33,590 nt of DNA from Promethearchaeota archaeon (GTDB lineage: Archaea > Asgardarchaeota > Lokiarchaeia > Sigynarchaeales > SOKP01), in assembly GCA_030605085.1 (NCBI GenBank), contig JAUWBH010000047.1, positions 1 to 33,590 on the forward strand, given 5' to 3'. Both the position numbers and the translations under genes were made by a program. This document shows, in pieces, positions 24,554-32,195 of this stretch. Each line of letters starts with the position of its first letter. Within the stretch, counting starts at the first letter, position 1. The notes beneath the pieces are model-generated. The model saw nothing but the letters and a program-made list of their open reading frames with translations, searched no databases and had not been told where the DNA came from.

Positions 24554-25237
24554 TTGAAAATCGTGGTTTTTGCGCCTCACCCAGACGATGAGGTCTTTGG
24601 ATGTGGAGGAAGTATTTTAAAATGGATTAGTGAAAATCACAATGTTCATATCATATATGTTACAGACAATCGGGCATTAATTAAATGGTTGAATCAAAAC
24701 GCAAATGATATGGTTGAGGAAGAAGCTAAAAAGTATATGGATTTAAGTGATGATGAAATAGCTGAAATTGGTTTAAAAGAAGCTGAAGATGCAGCAAAAG
24801 CATTTGGTTTTTCAGAAAGTAATGTACATTTACTTAAAATTTACGATCAGGACGCTATAAATAAAATAGATTTAGGAGTATCGTTATCTAAGGAAATTTT
24901 AAAAGATGCTGAAAGGGTAGTTATACCGGGCGATATAAATAGTCATCCAGATCATCAAGCGGCTCATTTAATTGCAAAAGGAGCGGCAAAAGAATGTAAT
25001 TTAAAAAAGGCAGAATTTTACGTTTATTACATGAATCCTATGAACGCACCAAAGGATAAGCGAACAGCAATTAAAACATTAGAGTATAGAGAAAAGTTAT
25101 TCGAAATAATGTCTATCTATAAGACACAACTATGTTTAAAGGGCATGAGGGATGTATGGGAAACATTAAAAAGGAGAAGATCAGAAAGGTTTGGAGTATT
25201 TAATTTTGAAGATATGAATAAATTCTTTAATTTTTAG
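24554..25237 (+). CDS. PIG-L/LmbE-family deacetylase
   Basis: A 227-residue zinc-dependent deacetylase of the PIG-L family, which removes N-acetyl groups from GlcNAc-containing lipids or small-molecule glycosides. The metal-binding HPDDE is at 9-13 (FAPHPDDEVFGCGG) and the second motif HPDH at 131-134 (SHPDHQAAH). The product is cytosolic with no N-terminal anchor. The TTG start (24554) is one base after the stop of the upstream RNase H-like gene, which fixes the start and shows coupling, although the Shine-Dalgarno is weak. The substrate is not deducible. It may act in glycan or thiol-cofactor synthesis (inference). Confidence 0.88.
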   Translation: MKIVVFAPHPDDEVFGCGGSILKWISENHNVHIIYVTDNRALIKWLNQNANDMVEEEAKKYMDLSDDEIAEIGLKEAEDAAKAFGFSESNVHLLKIYDQDAINKIDLGVSLSKEILKDAERVVIPGDINSHPDHQAAHLIAKGAAKECNLKKAEFYVYYMNPMNAPKDKRTAIKTLEYREKLFEIMSIYKTQLCLKGMRDVWETLKRRRSERFGVFNFEDMNKFFNF

Positions 25238-25361
25238 TTCAGTTAGACCCCACAATCTTTACAAACTCTTATGTTAACCATTTAATATTTTTATATTGAT
25301 CTACTAAAATTACTGACAACAAGATAAAATAAGAAAAAAAAAGGAAAGTTCAATAATTTTT
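25238..25361. other. Convergent intergenic spacer
   Basis: The PIG-L gene and the transporter gene converge on this 124-base spacer. No hairpin or gene seen. Confidence 0.4.
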
Positions 25362-26738
25362 TTAAGACTTATTTACTTTAACGAATGAAAGGATAAATAA
25401 TCCAAGCGCCATAAGAGCCGCCATAGCAATTAAAGCCCAACCCCACGCGTATTTACCTATCACATCAGCAGTTAATAAGATAGCTCCAAAAATTATAGGT
25501 CCTATGGAGGATGAAGCTTTTCCACTAATGTCTGTAAATCCAAAATATTCTCCAAATTTATCTTTAGGTGCGAGTTTTGTTACCATGATGCGGTTCGCTG
25601 TCCATGTTCCTCCCAATGCAGGTCCTGCGACGACTCCCATTATAATACTAAGCATGAAAGGGAAATTTAAGCCAATATCGATGTAAGGTAATGTAAAAAT
25701 TAAGTAGATACCAAGTATTAAAGAGATGGACCATAAAAAGCACACTAAATAAAAGCAATTTTTTGGACCATGTTTTTCTCCAAACTTGCCTACAGAATAG
25801 GTAAAGATAACGGCTGAAATTGTAGCAATTATAATAAAAAGTATTCCAAAAACATCAGACGCTTTTCCACGAGTTCCAATTATAAGACCATCAGTTATTA
25901 GAGGCATCATATAAATAACTAAAACATTTGCGACGTTACCAATTAAAAAATAAGCAAAAATATAAATAAACATAAATTTATAGTTTTTTATATCCTTAAG
26001 TGTGTTTTTCAGCTGATTAATTGAGTCTGCAATTACTTTACGAACTGGAGGCATCTTCCCTTTTTTCTGTTTTTCTTTAACAAAAACAAATGGGATCCCT
26101 AAAAGGAGGAATAGACTCATAGGTAAAACAAATATTAGCCAATAACCGGTATATCCATATGAAAGAGTTCCTTGATTTGGATCGCTAACAACATCGCCCC
26201 ACATAAGCATTAAAGGTAATAATACGATAAGAGAGATGATAGTACTTAAATATCCCCAAGCAATTCCAAATCCCGAAATTTTTCCTATATCTTCCCTTTT
26301 AGCTATAAACGGAATCATAGCATCATAAAAAATCAGACTAAATTGATAAGCGATGTTTGCAAGGATGTAAAAGATTAAAACAACCATTAGACTATGGAAA
26401 AAACCGATTAGACTTGCAAATAGAACGGTTATTCCGCCTAAGCTTATTACAAACGGTTTACGTTTTCCAGCAGTATCGCTAAAGGCTCCCATAATGGGAA
26501 CACAAATTGCTAACGCTGTTTGCATAAGACCCTGAACGAGCCCAAAAAGAAGGCTTGCCTGACCATAAGTTAATCCATGCTCTTTTTGACCAATGACCAT
26601 CACGTACCTAAAAATGATTAAGCTAACGATCACCATTGAATAGATCGTGTTTGCTAAATCATACATAGCCCATAAAAGTATATTCAACTTAGAAGTGGAT
26701 GTTTCGACTTCAATATCATTATTTGAATTAAGTGGCAT
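25362..26738 (-). CDS. MFS transporter, Atg22/UMF1-like
   Basis: A 458-residue polytopic membrane protein with about 12 hydrophobic helices. The first helix has LLWAMYDLANTIYSMVIVSL, which matches the WxxYDxANS signature of the UMF1/Atg22 family. AFSDTAGKRKPFVISLGG is the MFS A-type loop between helices 2 and 3 (GxxxDxxGrr pattern). A long cytoplasmic loop (about 215-240, KEKQKKGKMPPVRKVIADS) separates the two halves, and SVGKFGEKHGPKN gives the second-half loop. Family members export amino acids from the vacuole in fungi. The substrate is unknown here. It is transcribed alone, and the ATG 26738 has TTTAAA-rich sequence upstream. Confidence 0.85.
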   Translation of the reverse strand: MPLNSNNDIEVETSTSKLNILLWAMYDLANTIYSMVIVSLIIFRYVMVIGQKEHGLTYGQASLLFGLVQGLMQTALAICVPIMGAFSDTAGKRKPFVISLGGITVLFASLIGFFHSLMVVLIFYILANIAYQFSLIFYDAMIPFIAKREDIGKISGFGIAWGYLSTIISLIVLLPLMLMWGDVVSDPNQGTLSYGYTGYWLIFVLPMSLFLLLGIPFVFVKEKQKKGKMPPVRKVIADSINQLKNTLKDIKNYKFMFIYIFAYFLIGNVANVLVIYMMPLITDGLIIGTRGKASDVFGILFIIIATISAVIFTYSVGKFGEKHGPKNCFYLVCFLWSISLILGIYLIFTLPYIDIGLNFPFMLSIIMGVVAGPALGGTWTANRIMVTKLAPKDKFGEYFGFTDISGKASSSIGPIIFGAILLTADVIGKYAWGWALIAMAALMALGLFILSFVKVNKS

Positions 26739-26939
26739 TTTTTCACAAAATTTCTTATTAAATTAAAATTAAGTTTAAAAAACTTTTTTTAAATAAGAAA
26801 CTTCACTTTTAATATCATACAAAACCGTCTTCGTCATTGAACTCATCCTAATAATGCATTAACAATAGAATATAGAATTCCACTAACTTTTTATTCTTAT
26901 TTACGAATTTGTATAATATGTAAAAATAACTTGAAGATT

Positions 26940-27611
26940 CTAAACTAGTTCAACACCGCAATTAGAGCAAATTTTTGCGCCCTTTGGTAGTTTTTCTCCA
27001 CACGCAAAACAAATTTCAATATCACCAATAATATTTTCACTTGTATCTTCCTTCTTCTGAATCGTGGTCTTATGTGAATCTCTTTCGTCAGCTAATCTTT
27101 TCATTTTTCCAACATAATTTGGATCGTGTGGAGTAATTATTTTAAAGTCCTTTGAAGTTTCAATTTCTTTCATCCCCGAAGGCAAATTTTTAATATCAGA
27201 TTTTTCTATAATTTTTATATCAGTTAAACCTGATGAGTCAACTTTTTTAGCAGAATCTAGCGATGGTTCGAATATTTCAACATCTTGCTCTGTTGGTGTC
27301 TCATCGTTGCTCAATTCAGGAATTTCTTGCTCGGAGGTAATTTTTTCTGGAGGTATAATCTCTTCCATAATCAATTCTTCTTCTTTAGGTCCAAATTTCA
27401 ACTCTTTAATATGCTCTACGATTTGTTGAGTTTTTTTAATTAGCATATTCCTATAGGAAAAATCTAATCCTGCTGTTTTAGAAACTTTTAGGGTCATTTC
27501 TGAGATTTCTATCCATAACTTTATAGCTGCTTCAATATCATTATGCTTTTCACAACTTTTAGCAATAGCGATCTTTTGTCCGAGCGTCTTATTAAATTTT
27601 GATATGTCCAT
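26940..27611 (-). CDS. Protein with MIT-like helical N-terminus and C-terminal zinc ribbon
   Basis: A 223-residue protein. Residues about 8-72 form three amphipathic helices (LGQKIAIAKSCEKHNDIEAA ... LIKKTQQIVEHIKELK) whose spacing resembles MIT or TPR-type hairpins. Residues 75-190 are low-complexity and acidic (Glu, Pro, Ser), then basic (KMKRLADERDSHK). The C-terminus has a zinc ribbon, CFACGEKLPKGAKICSNCG (two CxxC pairs). No membrane segment. An adaptor binding an ESCRT- or ubiquitin-related partner would fit this layout in an Asgard genome, but that is inference from shape only. The ATG 27611 lacks a Shine-Dalgarno. The neighbour on the right is divergent. Confidence 0.6.
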   Translation of the reverse strand: MDISKFNKTLGQKIAIAKSCEKHNDIEAAIKLWIEISEMTLKVSKTAGLDFSYRNMLIKKTQQIVEHIKELKFGPKEEELIMEEIIPPEKITSEQEIPELSNDETPTEQDVEIFEPSLDSAKKVDSSGLTDIKIIEKSDIKNLPSGMKEIETSKDFKIITPHDPNYVGKMKRLADERDSHKTTIQKKEDTSENIIGDIEICFACGEKLPKGAKICSNCGVELV

Positions 27612-27816
27612 GACGAAATCAATAGAAATCTGTAATTTTTTTAATCAATAGATAGGATTCATAAATCAATTCAAATATTTATTAGTTGTCAAAGATACTT
27701 AAATAATAAATATTTTAAATTTTTACTGGAGTCCAATTTTTTACAATGAAAAAATTAAAATTTTAGAAGACTATTAGTAAAATAAAAAAAATTAGGAATA
27801 TTAATTAACAGATTAT

Positions 27817-29694
27817 ATGTCAATAAGTCCATTTTCTCCTAACGAAATAAAGGCACTAAGAGATTTTTTTGAAAAAAACAAATTCCACATTCATGGACTT
27901 ATTGAAAATAACTTTAGATACAGTATAAATCGCAAAAATAAGACTCTTATTTTTACCTTAAAATTCCCCATCAAATTAGCGCTACGAATGAATATCCCAT
28001 TTGAGATCGTAAGTTTTCAAGTTTCTTTAGCGTTTAAATTATGGAAGTTAGACCAGAATATTTATAAAGTTATCATATACGTTTTGAAGATGTTAATAAG
28101 CTTAGCTAATCAAGTTAATTTAGAGCATAAATTTGAATTAAACGAAAACGAAAAAAAAAGGTTTGTAAAAATACAGAATCTAATTACTCCAGAATTGATA
28201 AAAAATGAAAGTGATAGAGCTTGGGTTAATCGAATTCGTATATCGTTAATGAATAAGAGACATCAATTCAAAGAATTTGATAATAATACCGTTGAAAATA
28301 TAGTTAAAGTTTTGTCCGGGATCGGGTTAGAACCCACTTTTAAGCAACCTTGGGAAATAAGTAAAGGCATTCCTAAAATTAGAACCTCTGAAACATTGTT
28401 TTTCTCCAACGAAGAATCTGAATTTTTCATACTAGAAAAAGGTTATTTTACTTATTATCGAGATGTAGAATACAAAAAATTTCTTATACGGTCTTTTTTT
28501 GAGAGTTATACTCCTTATGTTTTAATTGATTTATTTAAAGACAATCCTAATTTCAAAATAGAAATTTATGTAGAAAATTGGATTAAATTTGCTCGATTAC
28601 TTTTAAATTCTGTAATTAAAATCGTAGATTCGAACGAGATAAATCAAAACGAATTTATTCTATTTAGACCTAAAAAAGAATTAGATACAAAAGACTTTGA
28701 ATTAGAACAAAATAATTTTCCATTTTCAGCATTACATTACGAAAGTAATATTTCAAAAGAGTTGTACCCACTTCATAATGACTTATTTAACACGCCTCCT
28801 TCGAATTTCGAAATCATAGAAACTATAAATTATTACACAAAGGCAGAAGAACTAATTAAAAAATTTCAATTTAAAGAGGCAACAAGAATTTTAGAGGAAT
28901 CGTTGAAAATATTTAATAAATATGGACAAAAGAAGGCGATCGTTTCAATTTTGCTACAACTAGGAAAAATTGCTTCCGTTTTAAATCAAAGTAATGCTGA
29001 AATAAATTATTTACAAAATGCGCTTGGTGTAGCTAAATCTGGAAATGTGCCAAAAGATATTATAGTACAAATCTACTACGAATTGGGTAAGGCTAATCAC
29101 CATCTCAAGTTTTATAACGAAGCCATCTCTTCTTTCGATATTTTAATAAACTTCTTAGAAAGCGAGGGAAGGATCTCTAAAAAACTTGAATATTTAGGGA
29201 TTTCGTTTCTCTATAAAGGTCTAATATCGTTAGAGCAAAAAAAAATAACTGAATCAAAAATCTATTTAAAAAAAGCGTTTGAAATTGGAAATAAAGAATT
29301 TAAAGTTAAACTAAAATATTATCTACTGAGAGCTCAATTTTTTAAAAATAATGGGAATTTCTCTCAAGCAAAGAAGCTATTTAAAACTGCGTTCTCGTCC
29401 GTAAATATTGCTGACATAAAATACCGTACTATAATAGTAGATTTATTGTTAGATTTGTCTGAGATTTATATTCATTATCGAAAGGACACTAAAAAAGGTT
29501 TTCATTACTTAAAACTTAGTGAAAAACTCCTTTCTAAAAATACAATTTCCGCATTACTTAGAGTATTAAGATGGAACTTATTAAATTGCGACTTTTATCA
29601 ATTTAGATTGAAAGATAAAGAAAAATTCAACCATTTCCAAAATCAAAGCAATATCTTAAAGGATGAGTTAAGAAAGATCGGAGTAATTAAATGA
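27817..29694 (+). CDS. Large TPR-repeat protein
   Basis: A 625-residue protein that I do not recognise by name. The C-terminal half (about 340-600) has repeated TPR hairpins: INYYTKAEELIKKFQFKEAT, AIVSILLQLGKIASVLNQSN, IYYELGKANHHLKFYNEAIS, FLYKGLISLEQKKITESKIY. The N-terminal 330 residues are mixed helix and strand without a motif I can name (RYSINRKNKTLIFTLKFPIK, FFILEKGYFTYYRDVEYKKF). No membrane helix or signal peptide is seen. It probably acts as a scaffold. The gene converges with S30e at a 16-base gap. The start ATG has no Shine-Dalgarno. Confidence 0.7.
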   Translation: MSISPFSPNEIKALRDFFEKNKFHIHGLIENNFRYSINRKNKTLIFTLKFPIKLALRMNIPFEIVSFQVSLAFKLWKLDQNIYKVIIYVLKMLISLANQVNLEHKFELNENEKKRFVKIQNLITPELIKNESDRAWVNRIRISLMNKRHQFKEFDNNTVENIVKVLSGIGLEPTFKQPWEISKGIPKIRTSETLFFSNEESEFFILEKGYFTYYRDVEYKKFLIRSFFESYTPYVLIDLFKDNPNFKIEIYVENWIKFARLLLNSVIKIVDSNEINQNEFILFRPKKELDTKDFELEQNNFPFSALHYESNISKELYPLHNDLFNTPPSNFEIIETINYYTKAEELIKKFQFKEATRILEESLKIFNKYGQKKAIVSILLQLGKIASVLNQSNAEINYLQNALGVAKSGNVPKDIIVQIYYELGKANHHLKFYNEAISSFDILINFLESEGRISKKLEYLGISFLYKGLISLEQKKITESKIYLKKAFEIGNKEFKVKLKYYLLRAQFFKNNGNFSQAKKLFKTAFSSVNIADIKYRTIIVDLLLDLSEIYIHYRKDTKKGFHYLKLSEKLLSKNTISALLRVLRWNLLNCDFYQFRLKDKEKFNHFQNQSNILKDELRKIGVIK

Positions 29695-29710
29695 AATATC
29701 AAAAAAACAA

Positions 29711-29926
29711 TTATTTTCTTTTAAACGAAGCACGCTTAGCCCCGAGACTTTCTTGTTGACCTCCCCATTTACCTTCTACTATTCTTTTTTTATAAATTTC
29801 TCGGTATCTCATTCTTGGGGGTTTCTTCTTTCTTGAATTAACCCCTACCCTCTTTACTTTAGGCGTTTGCATTTTAACTTTGCCCGCTTTGGTTAAAGAA
29901 CCATGACTTCCAGGAATACTTATCAA
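29711..29926 (-). CDS. Ribosomal protein S30e (eS30)
   Basis: A 71-residue basic protein with the S30e core HGSLTKAGKVKMQTPKV (about residues 8-24), followed by Lys/Arg-rich sequence and a C-terminal GAKRASFKRK. eS30 is a small-subunit protein shared by archaea and eukaryotes and absent from bacteria. The TTG at 29926 is the likely start: an in-frame TAA lies just upstream and no ATG precedes the conserved core. A TATA-like TTAAATTATATT on the minus strand, about 10-25 bases before the TTG, suggests a leaderless mRNA. It converges with the TPR gene. The length fits family members. Confidence 0.85.
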   Translation of the reverse strand: MISIPGSHGSLTKAGKVKMQTPKVKRVGVNSRKKKPPRMRYREIYKKRIVEGKWGGQQESLGAKRASFKRK

Positions 29927-30142
29927 CCACTTTTATTAATATAATTTAATCATTGATTATTACATTAAAAATGTTTTAAACTCTTAAAAATTTTGTTATT
30001 CGTTATTGGAATCTATTAAAATAAGGGGGTAAGTTTTATAGAACTAAAAGCTGAACCATTCCAATAAAATTCTTTAACAGGTTTTAACAAATTTAATAAA
30101 ATTAATGATAATATAAAAAAAAATAGTAGTGGATAGATTTAA

Positions 30143-30757
30143 TTACTTCTTAGAATGTTTTTTTTCAGTCTTTTTCTTTTTAACATATGCAAAAATAAGG
30201 GAATCGTGAAAGCTAAAAGATAAAACAGCACAGAGAATTGAAATGCTTAGCCAGTTGAATATATATACATATATTGGGGTTAAATAGTAAGCTAATTTCA
30301 AAAAATAAACAGTGTATATCCAAACACTTATAATTAAAAGGTAGAAAGGATACCACATTTGGTATAGAGTTTTTCTTTTTTTCCATATTAAATATATATC
30401 AACGCTTAACGGACTAAAATGTATATAATCCCAAAATAGAAAGAATTCGACCATATCTACAACGAAAATCATGCTTACTAAGGGAAACGAGTAGATTAAG
30501 AAATTATTTAGGTAAGGATTATCACGATAAATAAACCACGCAATTGAAAACGAAAAATACCATAGACTTATAGTAGCGATTACATAATTCATACCAGGAT
30601 CCCCATGTTTAATGTCTGGTCCATGAATTGCGACATCAAGTGGCTGGAATGTCAGCGGAAATACAAATTGAAAAAGTAAGGAAATAATCGTAGCGATTGT
30701 TAATTGGATAAGTGATATTGTTGTAAGACTATATTCGCTAATTTTTTTTAATTTCAT
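30143..30757 (-). CDS. Multi-spanning membrane protein, unknown function
   Basis: A 204-residue protein with six likely hydrophobic helices (about 10-33, 60-78, 85-108, 135-153, 160-185 and others), tyrosine- and tryptophan-rich, with a loop HGPDIKHGDPG between helices 1 and 2 and a very basic C-terminus (KKKKTEKKHSKK). I do not recognise a family. The HGPDIKHGD loop might bind metal or substrate (His/Asp cluster), but this is speculative. It has its own TATA-like stretch upstream. No enzyme motif is seen. The ATG at 30757 is preceded by a T-rich stretch on the minus strand. Confidence 0.6.
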   Translation of the reverse strand: MKLKKISEYSLTTISLIQLTIATIISLLFQFVFPLTFQPLDVAIHGPDIKHGDPGMNYVIATISLWYFSFSIAWFIYRDNPYLNNFLIYSFPLVSMIFVVDMVEFFLFWDYIHFSPLSVDIYLIWKKRKTLYQMWYPFYLLIISVWIYTVYFLKLAYYLTPIYVYIFNWLSISILCAVLSFSFHDSLIFAYVKKKKTEKKHSKK

Positions 30758-30947
30758 AAGTCAAATTTTATGCTTTCTTTAATTTTTTATTTTAAATTTT
30801 CTAATTATAATTGGATTGCTTGGTTATTTAAAATCTCCTTAATAACTAATTATGCATACTACTGTTGTTAAATACTACTATTGTTAAATATTTAAATTCT
30901 TCATTTCGCTAATTAGTAATTAAACTCAAATATTATGTTAGATTTAA

Positions 30948-30960
30948 TAAAAATATATTA
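30948..30960 (+). promoter_or_regulatory. TATA box of tRNA-Trp
   Basis: TAAAAATATATTA, about 40 bases before the first base of the mature tRNA, is consistent with transcription starting a few bases upstream of it. Confidence 0.5.
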
Positions 30961-31033
30961 TTTCTCATTCATTAAAATTAAACTGCCAAATTTAAGGGAA
31001 CTTGGCGAAGCTTGGTATCGCGGCAGGCTCCAG

Positions 31034-31062
31034 ATCCCGTAGGCAAGCAAATGCGAGCAGAT
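31034..31062 (+). other. tRNA-Trp intron 1 (29 nt, position 37/38)
   Basis: Bulges AGA (31032-31034) and ATA (31061-31063) flank a 4-base central helix CTCC/GCAG with three pairs and one C-C mismatch, next to the anticodon stem. Cuts between bases 2 and 3 of each bulge give exactly this interval. Confidence 0.75.
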
Positions 31063-31083
31063 ACCTGTTGGTCGAGGGTTCAA

Positions 31084-31115
31084 AGCAAGCTTTGCGCTTC
31101 GCAAAGAGCGAATAA
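31084..31115 (+). other. tRNA-Trp intron 2 (32 nt, T loop, about 59/60)
   Basis: The T loop TTCAA...AT is interrupted. The intron has a strong internal hairpin, CTTTGCG-CTT-CGCAAAG (31090-31106). TTC (31079-31081) can pair with GAA (31110-31112), leaving a 3-base bulge AAA on one side and a 5-base bulge on the other, a relaxed BHB. The boundary is uncertain by one base (31084 or 31085). Confidence 0.75.
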
Positions 31116-31201
31116 ATCCCTCAGTTCCCACTTTAAACTATGTTTAATCCACTTATTTTTCGTATCTTCATATATTTTCATATGATAAATGATGAAAAAA
31201 G

Positions 31202-31210
31202 TTTTATATA
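31202..31210 (+). promoter_or_regulatory. TATA box of the STAS-like gene
   Basis: TTTTATATA, 54 bases before ATG 31256 and about 40 before the Shine-Dalgarno AAGGAG (31241-31246). Confidence 0.5.
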
Positions 31211-31240
31211 AGAGCCAAACTAATATTTAAGATATAATAA

Positions 31241-31246
31241 AAGGAG
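31241..31246 (+). promoter_or_regulatory. Ribosome binding site deciding the start at 31256
   Basis: AAGGAG is 9 bases before ATG 31256 but only 3 before ATG 31250, so the second ATG is the better start. Confidence 0.6.
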
Positions 31247-31255
31247 ATTATGTTA

Positions 31256-31633
31256 ATGTTTAAATTAGAAAAAATCGGTGAAAATACTTTTTATATTAAA
31301 GCTTTAGGGACTTTTCCCCCTTCAGTAGCAAAAAGATTTGTGAGAGAATTCAAAGAAAACACTAAAAATTTAGAAGGATTCTCAGTAATAGTAGATGGGT
31401 TAGATCTAATAATATTACATCTGAAATCCTTTAAAATGGTATTAAATTTATTGAAAAAGAACAATAAAAAACTAATCAAATCCGCTTATGTTGTTGGCGA
31501 AAATCCTGTCTTGAATAAAGAAGCTCAAATTTTATTGGAAAGAGCAAAATCTCCAAAAAGAAAAATTGTAAAAAACTTAGAAGAAGCAAAAGAGTGGGTT
31601 GGGATTAAAGACATTGTTATCCAAAAAAAATAA
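31256..31633 (+). CDS. STAS/SpoIIAA-like domain protein
   Basis: A 125-residue single-domain protein with the alternating strand-helix pattern of SpoIIAA-like STAS folds. Strand NTFYIKALGTFPPSVAKRFV is followed by FSVIVDGLDLIILHLKSFKM, then a helix-rich C-terminal half (NKEAQILLERAKSPKRKI, NLEEAKEWV). Such domains act as small lipid- or partner-binding regulatory modules. No neighbouring kinase or phosphatase suggests an anti-sigma system, which archaea lack. A clear TATA box (31202-31210) and AAGGAG (31241-31246) precede the gene, giving a leadered transcript. ATG 31256 is preferred over 31250 on spacing. The role is unknown. Confidence 0.7.
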   Translation: MFKLEKIGENTFYIKALGTFPPSVAKRFVREFKENTKNLEGFSVIVDGLDLIILHLKSFKMVLNLLKKNNKKLIKSAYVVGENPVLNKEAQILLERAKSPKRKIVKNLEEAKEWVGIKDIVIQKK

Positions 31634-31755
31634 TTCGAAAAAATTTGATTTCATTATTAATTGCTCATTTTAAGTCTAATCTTTTTGTACATAGCTCAAT
31701 CGCATTAGGATTTATAAAAATTTCATTTGCGGATTAATTTTTAAAACGAGGGATC

Positions 31756-32004
31756 ATAGCCAACAAAAGTGAAACAGATTTGTGGCTTATAGGTAGTATT
31801 GCCACATTATTTTTTTCCAATGAAACTGATAACGAAAATGAAGCTAAATTTTCTGTATTGGAGCGAAGACTCCTACGAAATGCTCGTAATTCACTGATCC
31901 GTGTCGCAGATATGGAAAATTCAAAAAAGTTAGGATTATTGGGAGATAACGCTATAAACCTCGTAAAGGAGTTTGACGAGATTCTAAGCGGAAAAAATTT
32001 TTAG
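31756..32004 (+). CDS. Small hypothetical protein, start uncertain
   Basis: A short protein of 74 residues from TTG 31780, or 82 if an ATA at 31756 is used. The ATA frame reads ANKSETDLWLIGSIATLFFS, and GAGGG (31748-31752) lies just before it, which makes the longer form attractive despite the rare codon. An in-frame TAA at 31735-31737 bounds the possible start. One mildly hydrophobic stretch (WLIGSIATLFF) is followed by a charged helical remainder (LERRLLRNARNSLIRVADME ... AINLVKEFDEILSG). Family unknown. A perfect inverted repeat overlaps the stop codon. Confidence 0.5.
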   Translation: MANKSETDLWLIGSIATLFFSNETDNENEAKFSVLERRLLRNARNSLIRVADMENSKKLGLLGDNAINLVKEFDEILSGKNF

Positions 32005-32032
32005 ATGGTCCGAAGCGGAGTTTTTTTTCCGC
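31988..32032 (+). terminator. Inverted repeat over the 3' end of the small gene
   Basis: GCGGAAAAAA (31988-31997) and TTTTTTCCGC (32023-32032) are perfect 10-base inverted repeats with a 25-base loop. They span the stop codon of the 74-residue gene, and a T run lies in the right arm. A terminator is the simplest reading. Confidence 0.45.
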
Positions 32033-32135
32033 AAGGATTTTTTCTTTATATATTAAAGTTATGGTAATTAATTGTAAAATCGAAAAGACAAATTAGTGAA
32101 AAAAATTGAGGAAATCAGTAAATCATTACACTCCG

Positions 32136-32146
32136 TTTATATATAA
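32136..32146 (+). promoter_or_regulatory. TATA box of the tnpB-like gene
   Basis: TTTATATATAA, 50 bases before the ATG at 32196. GGA (about 32184-32186) could serve as a weak Shine-Dalgarno. Confidence 0.5.
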
Positions 32147-32195
32147 ATTCGGAAATACAATTAAATAGTGTAAAAAAAGTTAAAGGAACTAAAAA

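Larger units (their letters stand above)
30996..31130 (+). tRNA. tRNA-Trp (CCA) with two introns
   Basis: After removal of two introns a standard 74-base tRNA results. The acceptor is GGGAACT (30996-31002) with AGTTCCC (31123-31129) and discriminator A at 31130. The D stem is GCGA/TCGC with the GG pair in the loop. The anticodon stem is GCAGG/CCTGT with loop CTCCAGA, anticodon CCA at 31030-31032. The variable loop is TGGTC. The T stem is GAGGG/CCCTC with loop TTCAAAT. No CCA end is encoded. Intron 1 is at 37/38 and intron 2 in the T loop. The tryptophan anticodon with an intron at 37/38 is common in archaea. The second intron is unusual. Confidence 0.93.

Noticed and set aside
31090..31106. 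Strong hairpin CTTTGCG/CGCAAAG as a terminator or small RNA
   Set aside because: It lies inside the second tRNA-Trp intron and is explained by it.
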